A stretch of DNA of 64,000 bases from Rossellomorea sp. y25 (GCF_038049935.1 NZ_CP145886.1:2550501-2614500), one strand, 5' to 3'; counted from the stretch's first letter, positions 35,670 to 45,686 are shown. Notes: generated by a model not told the origin, from the sequence alone. Numbers and translations: made by a program.

Positions 35670-38516
35670 TTATCGAGTTAACGCTTCATTTATAATTCGT
35701 GATTGCTCTTTTTTGTGTACTGTTGGTTCACCTTCTGATGGACTTGAACGTCTGCGACGGCCGACATAATGCACCTCAACACCCTCAGGTGCAATGTCAC
35801 GGAGCCGTGATTCTGCAAATGTCCATGCTCCCATATTCTTAGGTTCTTCTTGAATCCATACAATTTCTTTAAGGTTTGAATATCTTTCCAGAATGGCTGA
35901 TATATCACCTTTAGGGAAAGGATAAATTTCTTCTACTCTAAGAATGTGTAACCAATCTTTATCATCGATATCTTGAAGCTTCTCTTCTAAATCAATCGCA
36001 ATTTTCCCGCTGCACAGTACAACCCGTTCAACAGTATCCTGGTTCTCTCCAAGACCCTTTTGTTCCAGGACTGAATGGAATTCTCCATGGGCTAATTCCT
36101 CGGCTGTGACAGCTGCGAATTGATTTCGGAGCAAACTTTTCGGCGTCATGATTACTAGTGGCCTTACTTCGTCTTTTTGTAAAATGGCAGCCTGACGTCT
36201 AAGAATATGGAAGTATTGACCAGCTGTAGAACAGTTGGCAACCGTCCAGTTATATTCTCCACCCAGTTGCAGGAATCGTTCTAGGCGAGCACTTGAGTGT
36301 TCTGGACCTTGACCTTCATATCCATGAGGCAGGAGCATGACCAGGCCGGTTTTTTGACCCCATTTTGCACGACCGGCTGAAATGAATTGATCGAACATCA
36401 CCTGTGCCATATTGGAGAAGTCTCCAAATTGTGCCTCCCAAAGAACCAACGTCTCAGGTGCAAACACATTGTACCCATACTCATATCCAACAACAGCCGT
36501 TTCAGTAAGAGGACTATTAAGAACAACAAACGAAGCATGACTGTCATTCAGATTGTGTAAAGGAATGTATTCTTCACCGGATTTTTCATCATGAAGAACA
36601 AGGTGGCGTTGAGCAAATGTACCACGCTCTGAATCCTGTCCCGTTAATCGAATCGGCGTACCATCCTTCAAGATAGAGGCAAACGCCAACGTCTCAGCAT
36701 GGGCCCAGTCAATTTTCCCTTTCCCTTCAAACACCTGACTTCGTCTCTTTAGGATGCGCTCTAATTTCTTGAACACATTAAATCCTTCTGGCCATTGAAG
36801 CAGTTCACTGTTTAAACCTTCAAGCTTATTAAAATCGACACTCGTATTAATATCCGGTAAGCCATTTGCTACATATTCAGGTGGGGCAAGGACGGTATCA
36901 GGATCATCGTCTTTAGCCGGCACTTTATCGTAAGCCGCTTTTAATGCTTCTTCGATGTCGTTATCCATTTTCTCTACATCTGCTTCTGTAAGGATTCCTT
37001 CTGAGATTAATTTTTCAGCATAAAGCTTCTTGACGTTAGGATGGTTTTGAATGACAGAGTACATTAATGGATTCGTCACCATCGGTTCATCCATTTCGTT
37101 ATGACCAAAACGACGGTAGCCGATCAAATCAATGACAAAGTCTTTTCCAAAGGTTTTACGATATTCATAGGCGAGCACCGCTGCCGCAAGACAAGCTTCA
37201 GGATCATCTGCATTGACATGGACAATCGGCACTTCAAAGCCTTTGGCAGTATCAGATGCATATTTAGTAGAACGTGAATCACGGCTTTCAGTCGTGAAAC
37301 CGATCATATTGTTCGCAATGAGGTGAATGGATCCACCCGTATTATATCCTCGTAATTGGCTCATATTTAATGTTTCAGCTACAACACCTTGTCCAGGGAA
37401 GGCAGCATCTCCGTGAATCATGATAGCATAGGAAGATTCCGGTGATTGTTCTGGATAACCTCTATCTTCACGAACTTCTTGTGCAGCACGTGTGTAACCA
37501 GCAACAATGGGGCTCACAACCTCTAAGTGACTTGGGTTATTCGCCAGAGTGACACGTGCTCTCGCTGTTGACGACTGTAGAGGTGAGATTTCACGATCAG
37601 CACCTAAATGATACTTAACATCACCTGTCCATCCGAATGTAATTCCAATCGAGCCTTCTGAAGGAATCAGATCCTTACTTGGAGCATGTTGGAATTCCGC
37701 AAAAATCATTTCATACGGTTTACCGATGACATGGGCCAGCACGTTTAAGCGACCTCGGTGTGCCATACCGATATTGACTGTTTTAGCACCTGATTCAACT
37801 GAATAACGAACCATTTCATCCAGTAAAGGTACCATAGAATCCAGTCCTTCAATGGAGAAACGCTTCTGACCAACAAACGTACGGTGAACATATTTTTCAA
37901 ATCCATCCACTTCGGCAAGTCGTTTTAATAACGCAAGTTTCTTATCCTTTGAAAGTGGAGTGAAATAGGATTCTGATTCAATCTTTTCTCTTAACCAATT
38001 CTTTTCTTCAAGCTCATGAACATGAGCATATTCAAATGCCAATTTTTTAGTATAGACCTGTCTTAAGTGATTGATTGCCTGCAAACCATCCTTTATGTGA
38101 GAAGGTGCATTCGGGCATAAGAAATCAACAGGTATCTGCTTTAAATCCTCTTCAGATAAATTAAATTCAGCCAGTTCAATTCTTCTTGTGTCTTTGTTTC
38201 GGTCATTAAGGGGATTAATATCCGCAGCTAAATGACCATATGTACGAATATTATCTGCCAATTTAACTGCAGCTACCATTTTGCTTAACGCAGTAGGTTG
38301 TGCTGGTAAAGTGAATGATGTATCCCCATGCTGAGCGCTTGCGATTACTTGTACGTCTTCAGCTGTAGGAGGGCCCCATTGTTCGAATAATTCTTTCAAT
38401 TCAGGATCCACGTCAGATGGATCCTCCAAGAATTGTTCATAAACCTCCATTACATAGCCCAGGTTCGGTCCGTAAAACGATTGCCACGGTTCCCCTTTTG
38501 CCGATTGTTTTTTCAT
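35670..38516 (-). CDS. odhA: 2-oxoglutarate dehydrogenase E1
   Basis: The 948-residue protein is a thiamine-diphosphate dehydrogenase. It has the N-terminal [22 protein letters not shown] segment, [11 protein letters not shown], the ThDP/Mg motif region [27 protein letters not shown] and the C-terminal [12 protein letters not shown]. It decarboxylates 2-oxoglutarate and succinylates the E2 lipoyl group. The order odhA-odhB is that of Bacillus. AGGTTTTTC lies upstream, and a CRE-like element sits about 110 bases before the start. Confidence 0.96.
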   Translation of the reverse strand: MKKQSAKGEPWQSFYGPNLGYVMEVYEQFLEDPSDVDPELKELFEQWGPPTAEDVQVIASAQHGDTSFTLPAQPTALSKMVAAVKLADNIRTYGHLAADINPLNDRNKDTRRIELAEFNLSEEDLKQIPVDFLCPNAPSHIKDGLQAINHLRQVYTKKLAFEYAHVHELEEKNWLREKIESESYFTPLSKDKKLALLKRLAEVDGFEKYVHRTFVGQKRFSIEGLDSMVPLLDEMVRYSVESGAKTVNIGMAHRGRLNVLAHVIGKPYEMIFAEFQHAPSKDLIPSEGSIGITFGWTGDVKYHLGADREISPLQSSTARARVTLANNPSHLEVVSPIVAGYTRAAQEVREDRGYPEQSPESSYAIMIHGDAAFPGQGVVAETLNMSQLRGYNTGGSIHLIANNMIGFTTESRDSRSTKYASDTAKGFEVPIVHVNADDPEACLAAAVLAYEYRKTFGKDFVIDLIGYRRFGHNEMDEPMVTNPLMYSVIQNHPNVKKLYAEKLISEGILTEADVEKMDNDIEEALKAAYDKVPAKDDDPDTVLAPPEYVANGLPDINTSVDFNKLEGLNSELLQWPEGFNVFKKLERILKRRSQVFEGKGKIDWAHAETLAFASILKDGTPIRLTGQDSERGTFAQRHLVLHDEKSGEEYIPLHNLNDSHASFVVLNSPLTETAVVGYEYGYNVFAPETLVLWEAQFGDFSNMAQVMFDQFISAGRAKWGQKTGLVMLLPHGYEGQGPEHSSARLERFLQLGGEYNWTVANCSTAGQYFHILRRQAAILQKDEVRPLVIMTPKSLLRNQFAAVTAEELAHGEFHSVLEQKGLGENQDTVERVVLCSGKIAIDLEEKLQDIDDKDWLHILRVEEIYPFPKGDISAILERYSNLKEIVWIQEEPKNMGAWTFAESRLRDIAPEGVEVHYVGRRRRSSPSEGEPTVHKKEQSRIINEALTR

Positions 38517-38623
38517 TGTGAAAAACCTCCAACTATTTTGCCAGTTAGTATAATTTGGGTATCATGTATTCTTACAATTTTTAAGCTGTGTTTCATTATG
38601 CAAGAATAGTAATTTTTAACACA

Positions 38624-38637
38624 TTAAAACGCTTACA
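38624..38637 (-). promoter_or_regulatory. Candidate CcpA binding site (cre) upstream of odhAB
   Basis: Reading the minus strand, TGTAAGCGTTTTAA agrees with the cre consensus at all but one of the defined positions. Carbon repression of the TCA-cycle genes would be consistent. A second, weaker match (GAGAAAGCGCTTAA) lies near 38795-38812. The rest of the 573-base gap before the Hsp20-like gene is AT-rich and without a supported gene. Confidence 0.5.
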
Positions 38638-39013
38638 AGGACATTTTATCACTGTGCAGTAGTAAGATAAAGTCTTAATGACAAATTTCTCAAAATTTTG
38701 TTTTCCCCTTCATTTTTAAGGTTATTACTTATATTCCCATAATAAATTGCACGAAAACCTTTTTGATAATCGACTATTCTGAAATAATATTTTATTAAGC
38801 GCTTTCTCTTTCACCTTCTTGTATCCCTGTTATGAGGGTACTTTTTTCATAAACCATCTTACTACTGTTACTAAAAAAAACCAAATATTTTTTGTTATTT
38901 TTCATTAATTTTTATATATTATAAGTTTTTCAGAATGATAGATAGATCTTATGAGTTGAAAATTCATCCCAGGGCTTTATTACTTTTTCCATTCTTCTCC
39001 TTCAAGCAGAGGA

Positions 39014-39041
39014 ACTTTTCGCCTATGCATTGCATAGAATA
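39014..39041 (+). promoter_or_regulatory. SigK-like promoter of the Hsp20-like gene
   Basis: AC (39014-39015), 17 bases, then CATAGAATA (39033-39041) fits the SigK pattern AC-N16/17-CATANNNTA. It is 49 bases before the start codon. Confidence 0.5.
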
Positions 39042-39089
39042 TAACAATCATGGCGGTTGGCCTATATAGATTAAAGCGAGGTGGTTCAC

Positions 39090-39602
39090 ATGTTCCCGTG
39101 GAGTTTATTCCCTTTCAATAAAGAAATGAAAGATCAAATGAACCAGATGAATCCGAAAGAAATGGATTCCTATATACAAGGTATGATGAAAAAGATGTTC
39201 CCGGGCGGATGGGAGAGTATGATGAATCCGAATGATTTGATGAACGGGGCGCAATCCTTTATGAATCCGATTGGTAATCAAGGGCAGAAATCTCAGGGGG
39301 GGCAGGCTTCTCCTTCTTCTACTTCAATACCTGCAAATGTTTTTGAATCCTTTGAGGATATTTACATCCGCTTTCACGTTCCAAATGAAGAGTGGATGAA
39401 GCAATTGAAAATATACCATACGTCGAATCAGGCCATTATCGAGAACATCCCGGAGAATGGGGAAAGACAGGTCATCACACTCCCTTGTCTAGTGAAGAAA
39501 AAAGGCGCAGTGGCTCAATTCAAGGACGGCATATTAGAACTGAAAATACCTAAAAGCATCGACATGCAATATACAGAAATAGACGTCTCAGATAAATATT
39601 GA
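39090..39602 (+). CDS. Hsp20/alpha-crystallin-like spore protein, GerT/CotP-like
   Basis: The ATG at 39090 follows GCGAGGTGG and gives 170 residues. A Met/Pro/Asn-rich, disordered N-terminal half (1-85) with repeats such as MNPNDLMNG and SFMNP leads to a crystallin-like beta sandwich, ending in the AQFKDGILELKIPKS motif typical of Hsp20. Bacillus GerT and CotM/CotP proteins have this form and are made in the mother cell late in sporulation. A SigK-like promoter precedes it, which agrees. The exact orthologue is unsure. Confidence 0.75.
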   Translation: MFPWSLFPFNKEMKDQMNQMNPKEMDSYIQGMMKKMFPGGWESMMNPNDLMNGAQSFMNPIGNQGQKSQGGQASPSSTSIPANVFESFEDIYIRFHVPNEEWMKQLKIYHTSNQAIIENIPENGERQVITLPCLVKKKGAVAQFKDGILELKIPKSIDMQYTEIDVSDKY

Positions 39603-39610
39603 GACGTCTT
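39581..39610. terminator. Hairpin over the end of the Hsp20-like gene
   Basis: AGACGTCTCA/TGAGACGTCT arms enclose the end of the gene, including its stop. The T-run is short. It may serve the convergent histidine kinase gene too. Confidence 0.6.
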
Positions 39611-39626
39611 GACATGTAGAATACAT

Positions 39627-41036
39627 TTAATTAGCGTACTTAAGAGACAGTCGCACAATGGTACCTGCAGGTTCGTTCCTTAAGGCTTTAATTTCACCGT
39701 CGTAATTTTGAATAAGCTTTGATGCAATCGCTAACCCCAAGCCATACCCGCCTTTTTCACGACTTCTAGCCTTATCCACACGGTAGAACCGGTCAAAGAT
39801 TTTTGGAAGATCTTCTTCTGGAATACCGATCCCTTCGTCTTTCACCTCGATCATCACTTCTTCTTCACGATCCATTAATTTTATCTCAATGTTTGAATCC
39901 ATCTCAGAGTATTTCACGGCATTATCTAACAGGATGATCATGATTTGTTCAAGATGCCTTGGCATAATAGATACCGCAGCGTCGTTATCCAACTCATACA
40001 AGCAGGAAAAAGTGTGTTCTTGATGTAAAAATTTAAAATCTCTAATTGTCTTTTCAACTACTTTTTGTGCATTGGCCCGAGCGTTTTGCAGATCGAATTT
40101 CTCCCGATCCGCCCTGGAAAGTTCTAATAGTTCACCTATAAGCCTTTTCACTCTTTCAAGTTCTTCCAATGACACCTGTAAAGATTCTTCCAGTATCGTT
40201 GGATCTTTTTTTCCCCACCTGTTCAAAAGAGCCAGGTGTCCTTCTAATACCTGAATGGGCGTTCTTAATTCATGCGATGCATCTTCAACAAATTGCTGTT
40301 GCTGCTGAAACGATTTCTCAATTTGGCTCATCATCTTATTGAAAATTTGCGATAGGTCACTGATTTCATCATGGGCCTTTACAATCTCCACTCTTTCATG
40401 AAATCCTTTCCTTTCAATCGATCTCATTGTTTCAGAAAGCTTATTTAGTGGACGTACAAAGCTTCTAGCCATGAAATAGCCGATAATTGCACTGATCAAG
40501 AGCGCTAATACCCCGGTGATGGTCATCATCCAGAACAGGTTCTTCATGATCTTTTCATACCGGTTTAAAGGCTGGATGATTTCAATATATCCGTTGAATT
40601 GACTAGATCTTATCGGAGATCTCCCAATAAGCATTTGTTTTCCCTCAGATTCAATAAGTGTAACTGTCTTCTCTCTGACGGGTTGAAAAGGAACGTAAAA
40701 AGCCCATTCATTTTCACCTTGAATTTCCGATACTTGATTCCCCTGACGATCTAAAATACGAATAGTCTGGTCTTTTTCAGCTATTTGCTTCATCAAATCC
40801 CTGCTATCATAAATGTCCTGCAGCTGTATATTTGGCCCTTTTTGTTTAAAAAACACCGTAATTTCATCCAGCACACGACTAAAGTTATTTTCTTCTTCAT
40901 CCACCATCCATTTATTGATTGCATGATATTGAAAAAAACTAAATAAGAAAAAGGCAAGGAATATGGCTGAACCAGCGGCTAATGCCCACTTCACTTTAAG
41001 AGAAGAGGGCTTAAATCGATTCATGAATGTATTCAT
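39627..41036 (-). CDS. Membrane sensor histidine kinase
   Basis: The 469-residue protein has two membrane helices (about 18-38 and 170-190) flanking an extracytoplasmic sensor domain. It then has a HAMP domain and an H box with the phospho-His in SHELRTPIQVLEGH (about 253). Catalytic motifs are DNAVKYS, DEGIGIPEEDLPKIFDRFYR and GYGLGLAIA. It should phosphorylate the response regulator encoded just upstream, with which it overlaps by four bases. The stimulus is unknown. The architecture is of the ArlS/YkoH type. Confidence 0.92.
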   Translation of the reverse strand: MNTFMNRFKPSSLKVKWALAAGSAIFLAFFLFSFFQYHAINKWMVDEEENNFSRVLDEITVFFKQKGPNIQLQDIYDSRDLMKQIAEKDQTIRILDRQGNQVSEIQGENEWAFYVPFQPVREKTVTLIESEGKQMLIGRSPIRSSQFNGYIEIIQPLNRYEKIMKNLFWMMTITGVLALLISAIIGYFMARSFVRPLNKLSETMRSIERKGFHERVEIVKAHDEISDLSQIFNKMMSQIEKSFQQQQQFVEDASHELRTPIQVLEGHLALLNRWGKKDPTILEESLQVSLEELERVKRLIGELLELSRADREKFDLQNARANAQKVVEKTIRDFKFLHQEHTFSCLYELDNDAAVSIMPRHLEQIMIILLDNAVKYSEMDSNIEIKLMDREEEVMIEVKDEGIGIPEEDLPKIFDRFYRVDKARSREKGGYGLGLAIASKLIQNYDGEIKALRNEPAGTIVRLSLKYAN

Positions 41037-41713
41037 GTCCTCATCACATACCCGGTACCACGTACAGTTTGGATATAGCTATCTTCGTCAGGCGAATCAA
41101 TTTTATTTCGTAGGTATCTTACATAAACATCCACTACGTTCGTTTCAACCTCGGTATCATACCCCCACACTTTATTGAGAAGGACTTCACGGGTCAAAAC
41201 AATATTTTTATTTTCCAAAAAGGCGAGTAAAAGGTCATACTCCCTTTTCGTAACCTCGATTTCATGTTCAAGCTTAAATACTTGCCGTGACTCCTTTTGA
41301 ACGGTGATATCACGGTAATGATACGTTGTTTGAGCTGAAGCTGCTTCTTCATTTCCTGCTCGTCTAAATACGGCCCTCAATCTCGCTAACAGTTCTTCAA
41401 TAGCAAAAGGCTTTACGATATAATCATCGGCACCACTGTCCAATCCTGATACACGATCCATTACACTATCCCTTGCCGTGATCATGAGGATCGGAATAGC
41501 TTTCACTTGCCGTATTCTTCTGCAAACCTCAAGTCCGTTTAAATTCGGCAGCATTAGATCTAATAAAATGATGTCCCAATCCTCGTTTATACCTTTCTCT
41601 AACCCCCCTCTTCCATCATAGGCAAGCCCCACTTCATATCCTTCATATTTAAGTTCCAGTTCAATGAACCGAGAGAGATTTTTTTCATCTTCTATGACTA
41701 AAATTCTTTTCAC
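41033..41713 (-). CDS. OmpR/PhoB-type response regulator
   Basis: The GTG at 41713 follows AGGTGA by five bases; the longer frame to 41722 has no good site. The 226-residue protein has a receiver domain with Asp in DIILLDLMLPN (about residue 52) and Lys in VKPFAIEEL. A winged-helix DNA-binding domain ends in YIQTVRGTGYVMRT. It is cotranscribed with the kinase. Targets are unknown; the form is close to ArlR and YkoG. Confidence 0.92.
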   Translation of the reverse strand: MKRILVIEDEKNLSRFIELELKYEGYEVGLAYDGRGGLEKGINEDWDIILLDLMLPNLNGLEVCRRIRQVKAIPILMITARDSVMDRVSGLDSGADDYIVKPFAIEELLARLRAVFRRAGNEEAASAQTTYHYRDITVQKESRQVFKLEHEIEVTKREYDLLLAFLENKNIVLTREVLLNKVWGYDTEVETNVVDVYVRYLRNKIDSPDEDSYIQTVRGTGYVMRT

Positions 41714-41745
41714 ATAAATCACCTGCTCTAAATGCTTAATATCAC

Positions 41746-41871
41746 TTATTTTATTTTACTTTTGCTAAAAATATAATCATTAAGCGCTTGAAAGATTTCA
41801 ATACCTTGATACGTCATTAAAGTAATGGCAGTAAAACTGAAAAATAAAATAGGAATTATTCGAATCCACAT
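41746..41871 (-). CDS. Small membrane peptide upstream of the two-component genes
   Basis: The ATG at 41871 follows GGAGGTAAG. The 41-residue peptide has one membrane helix (IIPILFFSFTAITLMTY) and a polar, Lys-rich tail ending FSKSKIK. It ends 32 bases before the response regulator start, on the same strand, so it may be the first gene of the operon. It is too small to call by homology. Single-helix peptides next to kinases often modulate them, but that is only a suggestion. Confidence 0.55.
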   Translation of the reverse strand: MWIRIIPILFFSFTAITLMTYQGIEIFQALNDYIFSKSKIK

Positions 41872-42070
41872 GGTTCTTACCTCCCTTTTATCAATACTGC
41901 CATTTTCCTCCTCTTTCATTAAAATTGAGTGAGAAAAAGGTAAGTTTTTAGTTAGAGAAAAAAAGACGCAATCAGTTTACATAATATTATTATAATGAAA
42001 TAAATAGGTAGTATGAAAATGCTCTTGTTGAAGAAAATAAACGTGTATAAATAAGAATGAGGTGCACGAA

Positions 42071-43291
42071 ATGGAAAGCAAGAAAAAATTAGATCTACTG
42101 GCGTTATCCTCTATTCCTTTAGTTATGACACTCGGGAATTCCATGTTGATCCCTGTCCTTCCTCAATTAGAAAAGGAGCTAAACATTACGGGGTTTCAAT
42201 CAAGCTTAATCATTACCGTTTACTCTATTATAGCCATTCTTTGTATTCCAATTGCCGGTTACTTATCCGATCGTTTCGGAAGGAAAAATATTCTGATACC
42301 CAGCTTGATCATTGCAGGAATCGGTGGCCTCATTTGTGGATTTGCTTCAATTTACGGTTCGAACGCCTATATTTTTGTTATTGTAGGAAGGATTGTTCAA
42401 GGAATTGGAGCAGCCGGAGCCTTCCCAGTCGTCATTCCTACAGTAGGAGACCTGTATGAGGATGATGATCAAATCACCAAGGGATTGGGTTTAATCGAAA
42501 CATCCAATACTTTCGGCAAGGTGCTAAGCCCGATACTCGGAGCGTTATTTGCTGCATGGATCTGGTTTATCCCATTCTTTTCCATACCTGTATTTTCAAT
42601 TCTTTCGATTCTTCTGATTGTCGTATTTGTGAAAGTTCCACCAAAAAAAGGAGAAGAAGCGGAACAATCGATTAAGGAATTTGTTCATGCGGTGGTAATC
42701 GTCCTTGGGAAGGAAAAGAAATGGATTTTCGGCATCTTCATCATTGGAATCATTTCCATGTTTACCTTATTTGGCTTTTTATATTATTTATCAACCAGAT
42801 TAGAGCAAGCTTATGGAATAAACGGAGTGATGAAGGGACTATATTTAGCGGTTCCACTCCTTTTCTTATGTCTTACCTCCTACATAACTGGGAAAGTGAT
42901 TGGTAAGAGTAAAGAGAAGATGAAGTGGGTCATCGTCTTTGGTTCCCTTATGACTTCGGTTGCATTCCTTCCATTAATCTTCACTGAAGGAAAATGGGTT
43001 ATATTGAGTATTTTTTCGATTGCGGGAATTGGAATGGGCGCAGCCCTTCCTTGTTTGGATGCACTTATTACAGAAGGAATTGAAAAAGAGCATCGTGGAA
43101 CCATCACCTCTATTTACAGTTCAATGAGGTTTACAGGTGTCGCTTTAGGGCCTCCTATAGTAGCATTGATTGAACCTTTGAGTACCTTTATCATTTTCAT
43201 AGTTCTAAGTCTATTTTCCAGCCTGGTTGGAATGCTTTTCATTAAGGTTCCGGAAACTCCCCCGCAAGCTGTCTCAACTAAAAAGGCTTAA
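42071..43291 (+). CDS. MFS drug-type exporter
   Basis: The ATG at 42071 after GAGGTG gives 406 residues with twelve hydrophobic helices. Loop 2-3 has the MFS motif GYLSDRFGRKNILIP, and the fifth helix region has GLIETSNTFGKVLSPILGA, typical of drug:H+ antiporters (DHA1). It is similar in style to YmfD, YitG and Bmr-type pumps, but no substrate can be named. A clear terminator follows. Confidence 0.85.
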   Translation: MESKKKLDLLALSSIPLVMTLGNSMLIPVLPQLEKELNITGFQSSLIITVYSIIAILCIPIAGYLSDRFGRKNILIPSLIIAGIGGLICGFASIYGSNAYIFVIVGRIVQGIGAAGAFPVVIPTVGDLYEDDDQITKGLGLIETSNTFGKVLSPILGALFAAWIWFIPFFSIPVFSILSILLIVVFVKVPPKKGEEAEQSIKEFVHAVVIVLGKEKKWIFGIFIIGIISMFTLFGFLYYLSTRLEQAYGINGVMKGLYLAVPLLFLCLTSYITGKVIGKSKEKMKWVIVFGSLMTSVAFLPLIFTEGKWVILSIFSIAGIGMGAALPCLDALITEGIEKEHRGTITSIYSSMRFTGVALGPPIVALIEPLSTFIIFIVLSLFSSLVGMLFIKVPETPPQAVSTKKA

Positions 43292-43318
43292 GGGTTCATT
43301 CCTTGATGGATGAAAGAA

Positions 43319-43352
43319 AAAACGGAGCTGAATGCAGGCTCCGTTTTTTTCA
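43319..43352 (+). terminator. Terminator after the MFS gene
   Basis: AACGGAGC/GCTCCGTT with a nine-base loop and a long T-run. Confidence 0.85.
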
Positions 43353-43480
43353 ATTGCATTCCTACATCTGCTGAGTAGAATAAAGAAAGCTCGTTCTTTA
43401 CGACCCAACATGTTTATTACGATTCATAATGTGGTAGATATATCCATAAACATGAAAGGGATAGTAAGGGAGGAATATAT

Positions 43481-43657
43481 ATGACTTGGATAATCGTGAT
43501 TGTTTCTCTTTTTGTACTTCTCATTCTGGCTGAAGAAGGCATTAATTATTTTCTACGTACAAAAGTAATTGATCATCACCCCAATGCGAAAAAAAGCGAA
43601 GGAAAGATGAAATCGTTGTTTCATAAAGTAAAGTTAAAACTGACTCATTCACAGTAA
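43481..43657 (+). CDS. Small single-helix membrane protein, 58 residues
   Basis: The ATG follows AAGGGAGG by seven bases. The peptide has an N-terminal membrane helix (MTWIIVIVSLFVLLILAEE) and a basic tail (residues 36-58 rich in Lys and His). It is a plausible gene with a strong ribosome site. No family recognised. Confidence 0.6.
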   Translation: MTWIIVIVSLFVLLILAEEGINYFLRTKVIDHHPNAKKSEGKMKSLFHKVKLKLTHSQ

Positions 43658-43711
43658 GTAGTACTACATAGTCTAAAGGGTGGAGAAGTTCTTCTCTGCC
43701 TTCCACTTAAT

Positions 43712-44176
43712 TCACTTCTTTGACACAATATGGATTGTTTCATTTGGTTGATGTAATAACATATCTTTAACCTCTTGAGGATATAATTGTACTTCAGAAA
43801 GTTCTTCAATTGGAATCCACTTGTATAATAAACGCTCCCCTTCCAGCCCATGAAAGGGATCCTTTTGAAAAATTGCCCTGTCTTTAGCTTTCACTTTATA
43901 GTAAAATCCAATTTCATGGAAATCCCATTCTTTATATGGAAAGAAATTTTCGTTCACCATGATCAATTGTTCTATAATAATTTCAACTCCTAGTTCCTCT
44001 TGCATTTCCCTCTTTAAACTTTCCTGTGATGCTTCTCCCATGACGACTCTTCCACCGGGCAACGACCAGTAATTGTCTTCCACTTGCTTATGTAATAAAA
44101 TATGGTCCTGTTCTACCCAGATGGCCACTACCCTGTAATTAAAAACGTTTTGGTTTTGTTTAAATACAAGATCCAT
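43712..44176 (-). CDS. Nudix hydrolase
   Basis: The 154-residue enzyme has a complete Nudix box, GRVVMGEASQESLKREMQEELGV (about residues 43-65), within a fold that starts with VFNYRVVAIWVE. It hydrolyses a nucleoside diphosphate linked to another group; the substrate is unknown. GGAGGGG lies upstream. Its promoter region holds a 26-base tandem duplication. Confidence 0.9.
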   Translation of the reverse strand: MDLVFKQNQNVFNYRVVAIWVEQDHILLHKQVEDNYWSLPGGRVVMGEASQESLKREMQEELGVEIIIEQLIMVNENFFPYKEWDFHEIGFYYKVKAKDRAIFQKDPFHGLEGERLLYKWIPIEELSEVQLYPQEVKDMLLHQPNETIHIVSKK

Positions 44177-44188
44177 TTGACCCCTCCT

Positions 44189-44239
44189 TCCCCTTCATTA
44201 TAACCATTGTCTATTCCCCTTCATTATAACCATTGTCTA
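44189..44239. repeat. 26-bp tandem duplication in the Nudix promoter region
   Basis: A 25-base unit beginning TCCCCTTCATTATAACC recurs exactly with a period of 26 bases at 44189 and 44215. On the minus strand each copy carries a TATAAT sequence, so the -10 element is duplicated. Confidence 0.85.
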
Positions 44240-44250
44240 AAAATACACAA
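44223..44250 (-). promoter_or_regulatory. Candidate promoter of the Nudix gene
   Basis: Minus strand TTGTGT (44245-44250), 16 bases, then TATAAT (44223-44228). The TATAAT lies in the distal copy of the duplication. Confidence 0.5.
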
Positions 44251-44255
44251 AAAGA

Positions 44256-44364
44256 AGACAAAAGCTTCAGCAAAACTTTTGTCTCCAAAGGAAAGAAATT
44301 AGAATGGGTCTTACATAATAAAGATTTAAACAAAAAGAAAGCTACCCCACTTTCTTTTTGTTTA
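44256..44364. other. Two adjacent perfect hairpins in a gene-free gap
   Basis: The first hairpin has 9-base arms at 44256-44264 and 44276-44284, with a U-rich tail on the minus strand, like a terminator. The second has perfect 15-base arms at 44327-44341 and 44350-44364. The 399-base gap between the Nudix and pxpA starts otherwise shows no supported gene; a 60-codon frame on the minus strand has no ribosome site and runs through both hairpins. Confidence 0.6.
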
Positions 44365-44575
44365 GGGAGTGATAAATCCTTATTCATAAGCAAGATTCAT
44401 TGTATCGGGTGAAAAAGTGAAATCTATTAGAACAAGATTAAAATTTGATGAGAAAATCATTTTCTCCCTTAATCCTCCTCTACTCTATCAGAAAAGCATC
44501 CAGATTAAATTTATGGTATGATAGATAAGAATTCAGAATGTTACAATTCATTCTAAAGGATGAAAGGATGGAAAA

Positions 44576-45301
44576 ATGAAAATCGATTTAAACTGTGATT
44601 TAGGAGAAAGTTTTGGTACATATACAATAGGACAAGATGAAGAAATGATGAAATTCGTTTCCTCCGTCAATGTCGCATGCGGATTCCATGCAGGGGATCC
44701 CCTCGTAATGAAACAAACCGTTACAAATGCATTAAATCACAACCTAAAGATTGGTGCTCACCCTGGATTACCTGACCTTCAAGGGTTTGGAAGAAGAATG
44801 ATGCATGTAACCCCTGAAGAAGCATATGCCCTTGTACAATATCAGATTGGCGCCCTCCTCGCTTTCGTCAAGGCACAGGGAGGCATGTTATCTCACGTAA
44901 AGCCTCATGGTGCACTTTATAATATGGCAGCGAAGGATTCCGATCTGGCAACCTCGATTGCTAAAGCCGTATACGACCTTGACCCCGGATTAACTTTATT
45001 CGGCCTTTCCCAAAGTGAGCTGACAAAAGCAGGAGAAGAAATAGGGTTGCGTGTCGCTCATGAAGTATTTGCCGATCGAACCTATCAATCTGACGGTTCA
45101 CTTACTCCACGATCACTTCCCAATGCCGTACTGCATGATGAAAACGAAGTGGAGAAGCAAGTATTACGAATGGTGGAGAAACAAGAGGTAGTTTCCACAG
45201 ATGGTGAGGTATTGTCAATTAAAGCAGATACCATTTGTCTTCATGGTGACAACACAGCTGCGTTAAACCTTGCTAAAAGGTTATATAAAAAGTTAAGTTG
45301 A
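44576..45301 (+). CDS. pxpA: 5-oxoprolinase subunit A (LamB/YcsF family)
   Basis: The 241-residue protein has the LamB/YcsF motifs: [14 protein letters not shown] at the start, [28 protein letters not shown] and [11 protein letters not shown]. With PxpB and PxpC it cleaves 5-oxoproline to glutamate using ATP. Neither partner is in this neighbourhood, which is unusual because they are generally adjacent. Start has AAAGGATGG upstream. Confidence 0.9.
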   Translation: MKIDLNCDLGESFGTYTIGQDEEMMKFVSSVNVACGFHAGDPLVMKQTVTNALNHNLKIGAHPGLPDLQGFGRRMMHVTPEEAYALVQYQIGALLAFVKAQGGMLSHVKPHGALYNMAAKDSDLATSIAKAVYDLDPGLTLFGLSQSELTKAGEEIGLRVAHEVFADRTYQSDGSLTPRSLPNAVLHDENEVEKQVLRMVEKQEVVSTDGEVLSIKADTICLHGDNTAALNLAKRLYKKLS

Positions 45302-45376
45302 ATTCTAAAAGGGCTGTACTGCCCTTTTTCATTCCTTAAGTCGAATATATGCTTTAGAAGATAGGAGTATTTTCTG

Positions 45377-45667
45377 ATGAATAAGACGTTACTACTGGAA
45401 GGATTCCGCTGGATGTTCATCTTACTTGTTGCTTGCGTTATTATTCTATATGGCTATCAGCGGTTCCTTTTGCATTCAAGCATTGAAACATCTCTACAAA
45501 CTGTAGCTCCCGATTCTACCATCATTGGCATCATTCAAACTCATACAACAGATAATAAAGAAAAAGTGTATAAAGCTCTATACAAGACAAAAGACGGAAA
45601 GTGCTACAGAGCTTCTTTCGAGCGTAAAAAGCACATATTCATAAGAGATCAAGAAGAATCCTGTTAA
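45377..45667 (+). CDS. Single-helix membrane protein of unknown function
   Basis: The 96-residue protein has one N-terminal helix (FRWMFILLVACVIILYGYQRF) and an outer domain with a Cys pair distant in sequence (KCYRAS and a C-terminal Cys). The lysine-rich C-terminal half may be a beta sheet domain. The ribosome site is weak (ATAGGAG). It lies four bases before the next frame, so probably one operon with the RNA ligase-like gene. Confidence 0.55.
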   Translation: MNKTLLLEGFRWMFILLVACVIILYGYQRFLLHSSIETSLQTVAPDSTIIGIIQTHTTDNKEKVYKALYKTKDGKCYRASFERKKHIFIRDQEESC

Positions 45668-45686
45668 CAAAATGGAGGATTATGTG

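Noticed and set aside
44211..44393. 60-codon minus-strand frame before the Nudix gene
   Set aside because: It has no ribosome site and runs through two hairpins and part of the tandem duplication, so it is most likely chance.
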